From an uncultured Nitrospirota bacterium (lineage in GTDB: Bacteria > Nitrospirota > Nitrospiria > Nitrospirales > UBA8639), in the NCBI GenBank assembly GCA_937139405.1, contig CAKZPV010000001.1, positions 62,001 through 126,000 on the forward strand: DNA of 64,000 bases. Direction: 5' to 3'. Positions 19,126 to 28,589 of the stretch are shown in pieces. Below the pieces are notes generated by a model. The model did no database searches and was not told the origin of the DNA. It saw only the letters and a list, made by a program, of their open reading frames with translations. Made by a program: the position numbers and the translations under genes. Every line of letters starts with the position of its first letter. Within the stretch, counting starts at the first letter, position 1.

Positions 19126-19142
19126 CCGAAGCGTTTTTTCGG
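19126..19142. terminator. Weak hairpin between convergent genes
   Basis: CCGAA-GCGTTTT-TTCGG forms a short stem just after wecB and before the convergent glycosyltransferase end. The stem is only 5 bp, so the call is tentative. Confidence 0.3.
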
Positions 19143-19180
19143 AGACAAACTGTGTAAGATTTAAAAAGAAGAATGTTGGA

Positions 19181-20413
19181 TTACGACTTACCTACAGCGC
19201 ATATCTGTTCTAAAAGTTTTTCAAACTTTCTTGCCAGAATAAGACGATCGTAATACTCGCAGACATGCTTCCGGCCGTTTTCCCCAAATCGATTCCGAAG
19301 ATCTTGATTCTGGTACAGCTCAAGCAAGTGATGGACTAGTTGCTGGCTGTTCTCCGGTTCAATGCAAAATCCGGCCTTTGCTAATCGCATAATTTCGGCG
19401 CTCTCCCCCTCAACCCCAAGAATAACGGGTTTCTCCATGGCCATGCTTTCAAATAATTTCGAGGGAATGACCGTTTTAAACAGATCTGATTTGCGTAGAA
19501 GAATGAGACTGACGCTGGATAAGGCCCAGAGGGATGGCATCTGGTGTTTGGGTTGTTGTTCGAGCATGACGACATTCGTTAATTTGAGTTGCCGGTGAAG
19601 GGCTAATAGCTTCTCTCGTTCTGCCCCATCGCCTGCAAGAAGAAAGATGATATCTGAATGATTCTGAAGCTGTTTTGCAGCATAGAGGACCGTTTCCAGA
19701 TGGTGGGCCATGCCATGAGTCCCGAAATAGGATGCCACAAATTTTCCGTTCAGGCCCAGTGATTCAGCCATGGTATTTGTACTTTCAAGGGGTTTGTACA
19801 ATGAAAGGTTGGCCCCATTTTTGATCACGGTAATTTTGTCGCAGGAGATACCTTTGGCAGCAATATACCGTTCAAATGAATCCGTGACAGGAACAATATG
19901 GTCGGCCTTGCGATACGTATATCGTTCAAGCCATTCCAATAGTTGAATAATCTTTCGGTTTTTAATAGCGCCGACAGCGAGGATTGACTCAGGCCACAAG
20001 TCTCGAATCTCAAGCATCCAGGGAATGCGGAGAATGCGGCTGACAAAATACCCAGCGAGACCGTTAAAAAACTGTGGAGACGTGGAAATCACCACATCGA
20101 CTTTTGGTAACCATGGTGTGGTAAGGACCACAGCCATCAAATATGAGAAATAATTCAATGTTCGCTTCGCAAACCCTTCGTTTGCGGTGACGTAGGTCCA
20201 CACACGTACTACATGTATGCCGTGGCAATCCTCACGTTGAAAAAAACGGTTTCGATACCCTTCATAGACTTGTCCTTGCGGGTGATTCGGGACACATGTT
20301 ACCACCGTAACGGAATGGCCATCTTTCACCCACTGTTGGCAATGTTCAAAGGTTCGGGAAGCTGGTGCGTTTACTTCCGGTGGGAAATAATGAGAGAGAA
20401 AGAGTATTTTCAT
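19181..20413 (-). CDS. WcaI/WbuB-like glycosyltransferase family 4
   Basis: 410 residues. The N-terminus MKILFLSHYFPPEVNAPASR and the segment SPQFFNGLAGYFVSRILR are typical of WbuB/WcaI-type GT4 enzymes. The C-terminal nucleotide-sugar site has VIPSKLFESMAMEKPVILG (about residues 310-330), a variant of the E-x7-E motif. It is a retaining GT-B enzyme at the cytoplasmic membrane face, adding a sugar (often fucose or an N-acetylated 6-deoxy-hexose) to the lipid-linked unit; the sugar cannot be read here. It is transcribed with, and downstream of, the heparinase-like gene. Confidence 0.85.
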   Translation of the reverse strand: MKILFLSHYFPPEVNAPASRTFEHCQQWVKDGHSVTVVTCVPNHPQGQVYEGYRNRFFQREDCHGIHVVRVWTYVTANEGFAKRTLNYFSYLMAVVLTTPWLPKVDVVISTSPQFFNGLAGYFVSRILRIPWMLEIRDLWPESILAVGAIKNRKIIQLLEWLERYTYRKADHIVPVTDSFERYIAAKGISCDKITVIKNGANLSLYKPLESTNTMAESLGLNGKFVASYFGTHGMAHHLETVLYAAKQLQNHSDIIFLLAGDGAEREKLLALHRQLKLTNVVMLEQQPKHQMPSLWALSSVSLILLRKSDLFKTVIPSKLFESMAMEKPVILGVEGESAEIMRLAKAGFCIEPENSQQLVHHLLELYQNQDLRNRFGENGRKHVCEYYDRLILARKFEKLLEQICAVGKS

Positions 20414-20558
20414 TAAGAGACGTAAATGGAAAAGTCTTTTTTATTGATCAGGCAATTGTTTACGCAAGGCCTTAGAAATATGCCACAAGATGAAAAAGCT
20501 AGCAAGAGAGAAGGGACGAGGTGACTGTGGGAAGTTCATTGCGCCAATTGTTTAAGAA

Positions 20559-22223
20559 CTATTGGATTTTACTAATTTTATATTCTGTCTGTAACGGTAA
20601 TGGGCCCTCACATTTCAAGACGATCACATCATTTTTTAATTCCATGCCAAATTCTGGAAAATAATAGCCTTTTTCAAGTTGAATCTGGACCCCTTCGACT
20701 ATTTTAAAAAGACAAATCGGTTTTCCCGACATATTGGTCACTTGAACGGAATTGTTCAGAATATTGGCGCGCAAGTCAGGATGCAGATGGATGAAATTTT
20801 CTATGGAATGCACGCCTGTTCCTTGTATATCATCTCGAATAACCCAGTCTGTAGTCGTCGTATACTCGATCGTACGATGATGAGTCACCTTTCCCTGTAA
20901 TCGGTGATACCCATCATGGGAACCCTCGAACTTCGCCAACGAAGGACTTGGCTGAACCAAAGATGCATGTATGGGGTGAGCTCTTCGAGCCACTCGAAAT
21001 GTCCCCCACATCTCGGATTGGTCTTGGCCGTCTACCACGACTGTATTGTGGGCTTTGGTGGAGCGTGCATACTGGCGTCTGGCACCAGCTTCATAATCAT
21101 GGACGCCAGCGTCAACGACCACTCGGCTTCCAGCTAGGCTCAATTCATAACTTAACGTATCGCTATGCGCATGCCCGGGTTGATAGTCCGGGCCAATGGG
21201 ACCAGAATCAATGACTAACATGTCTTGAGCATGACGAATTACATAATATCCGCTATGTTCTTTCTTGACTATGGAAAGTTCTGATGACCGCTTCGGAGCT
21301 TCATAACCTATGATCTGCTGAGCATATTCAAAGATTTGTGGGGGAGTGGGAGCAATGCCGAAGGCTGAATCGTTGAATAAAGGAATGTCTCTATCTGGCA
21401 AACATAGATCGTGTAAGAAATCAAGTGTTTTCTCAGAGAACGTCTTGAAATAATTCAGGTCTGCGCTCTCAACCAGTCTAGGATTAGCCGTCATGATATT
21501 GAGAACATCCAGATAATCTTCCACGGCAATTGAATGGTACATTGGCGATCGTTCAAAATGCCCTCCATCCGATAGGAACTGTTCTTCAGCTTCTTCGCGT
21601 AAAATCTTCAATCCCTTTGCTAGCCATCGTTCAGCTTCTATCCCTTCAAAGTACGCGCCGGCAAAAAATAGCGCTATGCCATTTTTCAGGTAATGATTGG
21701 CGAGAATATGGTACTCAATATTCCGTTCCAGCCACCGGGCTTGTAGATACAGACTCCGGCGCCACGCCTCATGCGGCGTGATCTGTTGAGTGAACACTTT
21801 GATCCAATTCACCATGCGTAACGAGGTCGTATACGGCTCCCAGGCCTCAGGCGTACCCTGTGGACATTGAGAGATCCAATCGTGGATCAAATGTGATGTG
21901 AAATCGACAGGGAAATTGTGGTTATCCATATAATCGAAGTAATGAAGGTTATATCGCCACAACTTAGGCATATCTTGGCAGTGCCAATCAACCTGTCCGT
22001 CAGGGAAAATCTTTGACTGGTTCAGGAAGCGAAATTCATGACCGTCTTGAGTCGGCACTGAAGAGGAAAGCGTAGGTTGTAGATGGAATCCTGATCGTGT
22101 ACGAATCTCAGGCAGTGTCTCCTGTACCGAAGTTGTAGGAAACAACGCCCGTTTGATGAAATGCACGATTTGACTGGGTTTTAGGTAGGAAGCAGTAATG
22201 AGGTACAGAAGAAATCGCGTCAC
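20559..22223 (-). CDS. Heparinase II/III-like polysaccharide lyase
   Basis: 554 residues. The N-terminal half is an alpha-barrel (LWRYNLHYFDYMDN near 87-100; MYHSIAVEDYLDVLN near 230) and the C-terminal half a beta domain with GHAHSDTLSYELSLAG (about 362) and YARSTKAHNTVVVDG (about 397), hallmark segments of the heparinase II/III family. Such genes are common in exosortase-linked EPS loci, where they may trim or release the uronic-acid-containing polymer. No signal peptide is clear, so the location is uncertain. The start is GTG at 22223. Cleavage activity is inferred from family only. Confidence 0.85.
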   Translation of the reverse strand: MTRFLLYLITASYLKPSQIVHFIKRALFPTTSVQETLPEIRTRSGFHLQPTLSSSVPTQDGHEFRFLNQSKIFPDGQVDWHCQDMPKLWRYNLHYFDYMDNHNFPVDFTSHLIHDWISQCPQGTPEAWEPYTTSLRMVNWIKVFTQQITPHEAWRRSLYLQARWLERNIEYHILANHYLKNGIALFFAGAYFEGIEAERWLAKGLKILREEAEEQFLSDGGHFERSPMYHSIAVEDYLDVLNIMTANPRLVESADLNYFKTFSEKTLDFLHDLCLPDRDIPLFNDSAFGIAPTPPQIFEYAQQIIGYEAPKRSSELSIVKKEHSGYYVIRHAQDMLVIDSGPIGPDYQPGHAHSDTLSYELSLAGSRVVVDAGVHDYEAGARRQYARSTKAHNTVVVDGQDQSEMWGTFRVARRAHPIHASLVQPSPSLAKFEGSHDGYHRLQGKVTHHRTIEYTTTTDWVIRDDIQGTGVHSIENFIHLHPDLRANILNNSVQVTNMSGKPICLFKIVEGVQIQLEKGYYFPEFGMELKNDVIVLKCEGPLPLQTEYKISKIQ

Positions 22224-22263
22224 GAAGACTAAGCTATCTTTGACGACTCATAGTCAACATGTC

Positions 22264-22662
22264 TCAACACCAGTTCTCCAAGCGTAATGCCTCGACACGT
22301 TGAAACTCTCGCAAGTTGTTTGTGACCAACGTCAGCCCTTCGCAGCGGGCATGACCTGCGATGTGGAGATCATTCACCCCAATGGTTGTACCTCTTCTTT
22401 CAAGATTGGCTCGAATTTCACCATAATGTGAGGCTGCTTTACTCGTGTATTCTAAGACTATTAACCGGGAAACAAAATCTTCCACTTGTTGTAAGTTGTG
22501 TTCGAGTTTCTCGCTCTTTTCAGCCTCATGTAATAACTCAGCATGAGTGATGGCACTGATGCACATCTGATCCGCATGGCGGTTAAACACCTCGAGGAGC
22601 TCAATGGGGCGGCGTTTGAGTACGTTAATCACAATATTGGTGTCCAGCATATATTTCAGCAT
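22264..22662 (-). CDS. vapC: VapC-type PIN-domain ribonuclease toxin
   Basis: 132 residues from the ATG at 22662, which shares one base with the vapB stop (TAATG). The PIN-domain acidic residues are visible: Asp in YMLDTNIVI (N-terminus), Glu in THAELLHEAEKSEKLEHN (about 42), and Asp in TIGVNDLHIAGHA (about 97). This matches the MvpA/VapC group, which cleaves tRNA or rRNA when freed from its antitoxin. It is translationally coupled to vapB and embedded in the EPS locus between the heparinase-like gene and a repeat-bearing intergenic region. Confidence 0.92.
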   Translation of the reverse strand: MLKYMLDTNIVINVLKRRPIELLEVFNRHADQMCISAITHAELLHEAEKSEKLEHNLQQVEDFVSRLIVLEYTSKAASHYGEIRANLERRGTTIGVNDLHIAGHARCEGLTLVTNNLREFQRVEALRLENWC

Positions 22663-22895
22663 TACCACGTTTCTCGTTCTTGCTGTTCCTGCGAAGCTCG
22701 TTGGGCTATAAAGTCATCGGTGACTCGCTCGTCAGATAGAAAAAAGGTATTCCATGCACGGTCAATGGGTGAGAGTACACGATCTTGCCCGACGACTCGT
22801 ACCGCGACTTTTTTCACTGTATCAGGGAAGCGCGATTCTGCTGGAAGTCTGACTGCTTGAGTTCTGTTGTTAATAAAGACTGATCCGGTCGACAT
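22662..22895 (-). CDS. vapB: VapB-type antitoxin (AbrB-like)
   Basis: 77 residues. The N-terminal segment SVFINNRTQAVRLPAESRFP is the swapped-hairpin AbrB DNA-binding motif of VapB proteins, and the acidic C-terminal part wraps the toxin. AGGAGG lies 7-8 nt before the ATG. It neutralises VapC and probably represses its own promoter; a near-palindrome overlaps the -10 region. It overlaps vapC by one base. Confidence 0.92.
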   Translation of the reverse strand: MSTGSVFINNRTQAVRLPAESRFPDTVKKVAVRVVGQDRVLSPIDRAWNTFFLSDERVTDDFIAQRASQEQQERETW

Positions 22896-22928
22896 GGCTC
22901 AGGTCCTCCTATTCTCGCTCTTGACTAT

Positions 22929-22963
22929 GTATAGATTATTCTACAATTATTGCTACATTGCAA
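22929..22963 (-). promoter_or_regulatory. vapBC promoter and probable autoregulatory operator
   Basis: On the minus strand TTGCAA (22958-22963) and AATAAT (22935-22940) stand 17 nt apart, about 40 nt before the vapB start. The near-palindrome GTATAGATTATTCTAC (plus strand, 22929-22944) covers the -10, where VapBC complexes typically bind. Confidence 0.6.
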
Positions 22964-23147
22964 GGGTATATAGCTAGAGAGGTGGGGCGTCAGTGAGGAA
23001 TACGATGGCAGTGTTTTTCTAATCGTATGGGCTTAAAAGCCTTCCTGACGTAGGAAGAAATTAGCGAGAAGATCATACGGCAAAGTTGAAAATACAGCGA
23101 ACACCATTCGCTCTCCTGGCTTCTTTTGAATGTCACTGAGCTTTCGT

Positions 23148-23181
23148 TCCTCCCCTTTGTAAGGGGAGGATCAAGGTGGGG
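23148..23181. repeat. Hairpin repeat TCCTCCCCTT/AAGGGGAGGA plus tail
   Basis: A perfect 10-bp inverted repeat (23148-23157 and 23161-23170, 3-nt loop) is followed by TCAAGGTGGGG. A degenerate relative lies at 55260-55291 (AAAGAGAGG followed by ATAGAGGTGAGG). Similar elements occur widely in bacterial intergenic DNA, from memory. Confidence 0.55.
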
Positions 23182-23223
23182 TAGAGTCAGACAACGGCGG
23201 ATAAGTCCTGTGAATCAACTATT

Positions 23224-23270
23224 AAAGCAAACTCGATATTACATTAGCCTCGAAAGGAGGTTTGCTTTTT
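23224..23270. terminator. Long-stem terminator candidate
   Basis: AAAGCAAAC (23224-23232) pairs perfectly with GTTTGCTTT (23260-23268), followed by TT on the plus strand. It lies 18 nt after the end of the minus-strand AsnB operon, but the T-run is on the plus side. It may insulate vapBC from the operon. Confidence 0.45.
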
Positions 23271-23287
23271 CCGCCTCACGCCTGACG

Positions 23288-25435
23288 TTATCCTTGACCT
23301 ATCGCGTGCATTACATCAAAGGTGGCACGTGTTACTTCGTGGAGTTCCTCAAATGGTATGGGTGAAGGCTGACCCTCACGAATAGCCTTCACAAATGCTG
23401 CGACACACGCAGCTTGACCTTTATCTTGACGCCACAGATTCATCTTGCTGAATCCGGGCCATCCAAACCCACGTAGTTGACGGAAGTTGTCGAGTTGCAA
23501 GATGCGCCCAGCACAAAAGACCTCAAGGCGTTCTTTGGGAAACGATTTGTGCCCATTCGCCAAGTAATGCACGGTGCCAATCGATCCATCAGCAAAGGAT
23601 AGACTAAACGATACTTTATCTGATCGCACAGCTAACCCTGCGACAGGTCCAATCATCATCGCTTGTATTGAAAGGATAGAGGAGCCAGCGAGAAAGCGCA
23701 GTAAATCAATGAAGTGACAGGCTTCACCAATAATCCGGCCCCCACCAACGGCAGGATCTTGTGTCCAGTGCTCGGGAGGGATTACCCCAGCATTGACCGT
23801 CATAATAAATGATTTCGGTTCATTCACAGGTTCTAACAACGACTTGACCTTTTGAACGTGAGGCGAAAACCGGCGGTTAAATCCGACCATGAGAAGGAGG
23901 TCTTGGTGCTTCCGATGCACGTCTGCAATCTCAGCCAGTTCCTCTCGTCGGAGCGCCAAAGGTTTTTCCACGAAAACATGCTTACCTTGCTCAAGTGCCT
24001 GGCATACATATCGAGCATGACTGTCATGGCGTGTCGTAACAACCACGGTATTAATGCCCTTCTGTTCCAGTAATCCCGCACTATCCGTCGTTGATTCTTG
24101 AAAGCCAAACTTCTGCCCAGCATGGACACCACTTGCGCCACCGCTTGAGGCAATAGATTGCAGAAAAACTCCGGTCTGTTTAAAAGCTGGAATAAGCACC
24201 TGCGTGGCATAGTTGCCTGATCCGATGACCCCAACTGACACGATGTCGATTGGACGTACTGTTCCACCTTTGCTGGCTGTAATCGAGACTGTCTTTCGTA
24301 GGAGTTCTTCAGAAGATTTTTCTTGAGGTTCCGGATATTTTAGGAGAATTCCGAGAGAGGGTTCTTTGCTGCCAACAAGTTCATACGCCTTCTGTGCCTG
24401 ATCGAGCGAGAATCGATGGGAAATTAATGGTGTGACGTTCAGTCTGGCATCCCCAAGCAGACCGAGTACAGCTTCGAAATTTCGCTGCTCAGTCCACCGG
24501 ACAAAGCCGATAGGATAGTCCTGGCCACCCTCTTCATAGAGTGGATCATATCGTCCTGGTCCGTAAGAACAGGACACTTGAAAGGTCAACTCCTTTTCGT
24601 AGAAGTCAGCTCGAGAAAGTTCCAAACCAACGACACCGACTAAGACAATACGACCCCGTTTCCGACACATATGCGCAGCCTGTTTTACGGGCTCATGACT
24701 TGTTGTTGAAGCGGTCAGTAACACGGCATCCACACCACGACCTGAGGAAAATGCCATGGCAGCAGCAACAGGGTCCGCTCCTCTAGATAAATCAACGGTC
24801 TCTGCGCCAAAAGTCTTTGCGAGATCGAGTTTTTCCGGGTCGAGGTCTATACCCAATACCCGACAGCCATGCGCACGGAGAAGCTGCACAGCAAACAGGC
24901 CAATGAGTCCGAGCCCCGTTACGACCACAGTTTCGCCGAGCGTCGGTTGGGCCAAGCGAATACCCTGTAACGCAATAGCGCCAATTACGGTAAACGCTGC
25001 TGCGTCATCACTCACGCCTTCTGGAATCTTTGCGCATAAGTTCGCAGGCACGCAGACTATTTCTGCATGTTTGCCATTCGACACGACCCGATCGCCAACA
25101 CAAAAGTCATTCACTGCGGCACCTACGGCTACGACCACTCCCGCATTGGAATACCCCATGGGTAGTGGCTGGTCTAACTTATGGCGAACGGCGTCCATTG
25201 TGGGCATTAACCCATCCGCGCGTACTTTATCTATGACCATACGAACTTTATCCGGCTGCTGACGAGCTTTATCAAGAAGATTGGCTTTACCAAAATCTAA
25301 GAGCATTCGTTCGGTACCGGCAGAGACCAGAGATGTGGTCGTTTGAATGAGCAGGTATCCCGGTTTGACATTTGGACAGGGGACATCCATCACCAACGTG
25401 TCGCCGGCCTTTAAATCTTGGAAAATTTGTTTCAT
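23288..25435 (-). CDS. Bi-domain oxidoreductase: MDR dehydrogenase + Gfo/Idh/MocA
   Basis: 715 residues. Residues about 1-350 are a zinc-type medium-chain alcohol dehydrogenase (SNGKHAEIV, and the Rossmann glycines VVTGLGLIGLFAVQLL near 169). Residues about 385-710 are a Gfo/Idh/MocA NAD-dependent oxidoreductase (VGVIGSGNYATQVLIPAF; sugar-binding segment HVFVEKPLAL; GEACHFIDLLRFL). The same fusion is common in EPS loci and presumably oxidises or epimerises a nucleotide sugar. Its ATG overlaps the methyltransferase stop by 4 nt, so AsnB, methyltransferase and this protein are one translationally coupled operon. Confidence 0.88.
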   Translation of the reverse strand: MKQIFQDLKAGDTLVMDVPCPNVKPGYLLIQTTTSLVSAGTERMLLDFGKANLLDKARQQPDKVRMVIDKVRADGLMPTMDAVRHKLDQPLPMGYSNAGVVVAVGAAVNDFCVGDRVVSNGKHAEIVCVPANLCAKIPEGVSDDAAAFTVIGAIALQGIRLAQPTLGETVVVTGLGLIGLFAVQLLRAHGCRVLGIDLDPEKLDLAKTFGAETVDLSRGADPVAAAMAFSSGRGVDAVLLTASTTSHEPVKQAAHMCRKRGRIVLVGVVGLELSRADFYEKELTFQVSCSYGPGRYDPLYEEGGQDYPIGFVRWTEQRNFEAVLGLLGDARLNVTPLISHRFSLDQAQKAYELVGSKEPSLGILLKYPEPQEKSSEELLRKTVSITASKGGTVRPIDIVSVGVIGSGNYATQVLIPAFKQTGVFLQSIASSGGASGVHAGQKFGFQESTTDSAGLLEQKGINTVVVTTRHDSHARYVCQALEQGKHVFVEKPLALRREELAEIADVHRKHQDLLLMVGFNRRFSPHVQKVKSLLEPVNEPKSFIMTVNAGVIPPEHWTQDPAVGGGRIIGEACHFIDLLRFLAGSSILSIQAMMIGPVAGLAVRSDKVSFSLSFADGSIGTVHYLANGHKSFPKERLEVFCAGRILQLDNFRQLRGFGWPGFSKMNLWRQDKGQAACVAAFVKAIREGQPSPIPFEELHEVTRATFDVMHAIGQG

Positions 25436-26253
25436 GTTGGCAAGGGTTTCCTAGCTGTAATCAACATGAACAAGCCGCAATTTGGGAAAAAAGATCGGAT
25501 AAACCATCTGGGCCAGAGCTTTCGAGCTAGAGAAAGTAGGAGACCCTGATGACGTTGCCCGGCTGAAGAGGTTAGTAGGTCACCATGGGTTAAGACCGTT
25601 GAGATCTTTACCGAATCAAATTTACTAAATAAGGCATATGCCTCTTCTACGGTGTAGGCTTTTGTCCCAGGGCTTTCCAAATACTGACTATATATATCTC
25701 TGAGTGGTGTAAATGGCTTTACTTTCAACAATGCGTACCTGATCCAAAGCATAAAACCAACAAAGGACCAGGTGTGATAGATCATTATCTTTGTAACTCC
25801 ACCAGGTTTGATGACGCGCCATACCTCATGAATAGCCTGTTCAGTATGGGGTGAATGATGCAGGACACCCCAGGAGTAAACCAAAGCAAACTCCTCGTCA
25901 TCAAAGGGCAGATGCTCTGCATCAGCGACCTGAAGTAATGAGGTTAACCCAAATCGCTGAAAGCGATGTTGGGTATGGTTGATCGCTCGAGCGGTGAGAT
26001 CAATCCCAACGAGTTTAGCACCGCATTCGGCAAATTTCTGATGGTCTGCGCCGAGTCCCACGCCAATCTCTAAAACTTTTTTTCCAGAAAAGTTCTCAAA
26101 TTCTGCAAAATCTTTAATATACGGTTCCAGATGATATCGTGTTTGGCTTTGCTCTTGGTAGGCCTGCTTGGTAATGCCTGATAAATAGAGCTCTTCACCA
26201 CAAGAAGCGTCTTCCCAGAAGTTTTGTACCATTTGTTTAGTTTCTGAGAGCAT
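25432..26253 (-). CDS. Class I SAM-dependent methyltransferase
   Basis: The ATG at 26253 has AGGAG 7 nt upstream and gives 273 residues; longer starts lie inside the asnB gene. Motif I is VLEIGVGLGADHQ (about 64-76), followed by the acidic GIDLTARAI and motif LVYSWGVLHHSPHTEQA (about 128). This is the UbiE/Coq5-like fold acting on small molecules or sugars. In an operon with asparagine synthetase and a sugar dehydrogenase it probably methylates a sugar or an amidated sugar acid of the EPS; the substrate is inference. It overlaps asnB by 17 nt and the next gene by 4 nt. Confidence 0.83.
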   Translation of the reverse strand: MLSETKQMVQNFWEDASCGEELYLSGITKQAYQEQSQTRYHLEPYIKDFAEFENFSGKKVLEIGVGLGADHQKFAECGAKLVGIDLTARAINHTQHRFQRFGLTSLLQVADAEHLPFDDEEFALVYSWGVLHHSPHTEQAIHEVWRVIKPGGVTKIMIYHTWSFVGFMLWIRYALLKVKPFTPLRDIYSQYLESPGTKAYTVEEAYALFSKFDSVKISTVLTHGDLLTSSAGQRHQGLLLSLARKLWPRWFIRSFFPNCGLFMLITARKPLPT

Positions 26254-28162
26254 AGGCATTCTCCTCAAGAAATATTTTCTGCCACAGTTCGAGGCAAAGA
26301 AGTGCAAATATGGTGTATGCTCCATCCACCGTTCCGGCCCGATCCATGGCAATCAAACGTTCAATAGCTTTGGGATCAAACAACCCTCGGCGTTTTATGG
26401 AAGCTGGAGACAATACATCATCCACAAGAGGTTTCAGTTGATTTTTAAGCCAATATCGTAATGGAGCACCAAACCCAGTTTTGGGTCGGTAAATCACTGA
26501 CAGTGGAAGGTAGGATTCCATCGATTTTTTGAAGATCCACTTGCCGGTAAAACCATGTTGTTTATATTCCAGAGGTAACTGGCAGGCCAGGTGAATGAGG
26601 TCGGGATCGAGTAAGGGAACACGAACTTCTACACCCGTTGCCATACTCATTTTATCGGTGTAGTTCAAATTGTGATCGGCGAGGAAGTGTTTGGTATCGA
26701 GATATAGCATCCGATTAAGCTTTGAAGTGTGCTGGGGAAGATTCAGCAAGGAATTGACCAATAATGATGACGGTGGGTTGCCCCTTTCCTGTGCCTGATC
26801 CAGTAGGGGCTTACAAAGCTGTTCTACAACATCTGGTGGCGTCCAGAAAAAGTAGCTGGCGATGCGTTCATCGCCTTCTAAATCGGCATAGTGAAAGGCA
26901 CGCTGCAATCGTCGGGTTTTAGGGCCAGACCCTGGAAGTGATTGCAAAAAACTTTTTAATCCTGACCGGCCGATTGTAGGAAGCCATTCCCAATATTTTT
27001 CACCCATGAGTGCATGATGCCGACGATAGCCAGTGAAAATGTCATCACCTCCTGTACCCGATAGGAGCACCTTAATTCCATGTTCATGGGCTAATTGGCA
27101 GATAAAGAGAACATTTAGAGCAGCTGGATCAGCTTCCGGCTCATCCATGTGGTAAATCATTCGTTCCAAATGATTAACACTATCTGGCCCAACAAATATT
27201 GTGTGTAGGTCGACATTCAAATGGTGGGCAACCTTTTGAGCATAAGGTAGGTCTTCAGTCATTCCTTCTGCCGCTAGCTCCTGACCCTTGATGCCTATGG
27301 TAAAGCATTGTACTTTGGCCGAAGTGGAAAATTCCTTGGCAAAGGCCACGACTGACGAAGAGTCCAGTCCTCCCGATAAAAACGCTCCAACGGGAACATC
27401 TGCAACCATTTGTCGCGAAACTGCCGTCTTAAGCGCTTCTTGTACGTACGCAACAGCCTCCTCAACAGAATATGGTTTGATCGTTTGGTGATAGGGTAAA
27501 TCGTAAAATTGCCATTCCTTTTTAATCTTCCCATCGTGTACAAGCATCGCGCACCCAGGTTTTACCTTTTTAATGGATTGTAAAATTGTGTGTGGAGCGG
27601 GGCACCAGAGAAATGTCAGATAGGACTGAATGGCAAGAGGGTCAATTGTGCGTTCTACAGTGGGCTCGAGAAGAAGAGCCTTCAATTCGCTAGCAAAAAG
27701 AAACCCTTTTACCGTTTGCGAATAATACAAGGGTTTAACCCCAAGACCATCACGTGCGAGGAAAAGGATTTTTTTTCTGGCATCCCAGATGGCAAAAGTG
27801 AACATGCCATTCAATTTTGGAAGCATAGCTTCCCCGTCCTTGAGGTACAAATTGAGGAGAACCTCGGTGTCCGAATGACTCTTGAAGGAAAAGCCGGAAT
27901 CTTCTAACTCTTTTCGAAGCTCTCGATAATTATAAAGTTCTCCATTAAAAACAATTAAGGCCTGTTCTCCAATGTCCCACATTGGCTGATGGCCTTGCGG
28001 AGACAGGTCGATAATGGATAGCCGGTTGTGTGCGAGACCAATGCCTCCACCCTTAACAACGCATATTCCGGAATCGTCAGGTCCGCGGTGGGAAAGTCTC
28101 GTATTCATTTGTTCGAGTAAGCCCATCTCGAAGTTACCTGAATAGCCTGCGATACTACACAT
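26237..28162 (-). CDS. asnB: Asparagine synthetase (glutamine-hydrolysing) family
   Basis: 641 residues, the normal AsnB length. Met is followed by the nucleophile Cys 2 (MCSIAGYSGN); RLSIIDLSPQGHQP and NGELYNYRELR complete the glutamine amidotransferase domain (1 to about 200). The synthetase domain has the PP-loop AFLSGGLDSSSVVAFA (about 258) and LLSGTGGDDIFTGYRRH (about 366). In EPS loci this family often amidates sugar acids or other carboxylates rather than making free asparagine; both remain possible. First gene of a tightly coupled three-gene operon. Confidence 0.9.
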   Translation of the reverse strand: MCSIAGYSGNFEMGLLEQMNTRLSHRGPDDSGICVVKGGGIGLAHNRLSIIDLSPQGHQPMWDIGEQALIVFNGELYNYRELRKELEDSGFSFKSHSDTEVLLNLYLKDGEAMLPKLNGMFTFAIWDARKKILFLARDGLGVKPLYYSQTVKGFLFASELKALLLEPTVERTIDPLAIQSYLTFLWCPAPHTILQSIKKVKPGCAMLVHDGKIKKEWQFYDLPYHQTIKPYSVEEAVAYVQEALKTAVSRQMVADVPVGAFLSGGLDSSSVVAFAKEFSTSAKVQCFTIGIKGQELAAEGMTEDLPYAQKVAHHLNVDLHTIFVGPDSVNHLERMIYHMDEPEADPAALNVLFICQLAHEHGIKVLLSGTGGDDIFTGYRRHHALMGEKYWEWLPTIGRSGLKSFLQSLPGSGPKTRRLQRAFHYADLEGDERIASYFFWTPPDVVEQLCKPLLDQAQERGNPPSSLLVNSLLNLPQHTSKLNRMLYLDTKHFLADHNLNYTDKMSMATGVEVRVPLLDPDLIHLACQLPLEYKQHGFTGKWIFKKSMESYLPLSVIYRPKTGFGAPLRYWLKNQLKPLVDDVLSPASIKRRGLFDPKAIERLIAMDRAGTVDGAYTIFALLCLELWQKIFLEENAYALRN

Positions 28163-28589
28163 ATGTTTTGTAGCTTATCGCAAACCCTGCTCTGTGTGTA
28201 TCACGATTGTTCACGCTCTTCTTCTTTCTCTGGCTTGTTGCTACTTTATTTCCAAAAATTTACAGTCGATGAACATTTGGGGCAAAGGGTGTGTAAGAGA
28301 CGGAAGCTAGAGGGAGCCGGCGTATCACGTGCACAAATCAGGTGATTGTGAACGACATAAAATCATGATCAATTATAGGATTGAATTATGTCTTGTATAC
28401 AAGGATAAACCCATAAATTTTCCTGAATTTGTGTTCACAAACATACCCATCAGTTTCGTCTGCTCAAGATTGCGCTTAACTCTTCCCTCCGCGTCCAATA
28501 TAGCGTATGAGTCATATTGGGAAATGATGGAAGACAAATACTGGAAAGTTTTCACCAACAAAGTCCTCTTTTTTTGTGAAGGTCAAAAG
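28163..28589. other. AT-rich intergenic region
   Basis: About 430 nt between two minus-strand operons, with no gene supported. It should contain the asnB operon promoter, but I cannot pick one with confidence. Confidence 0.4.
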
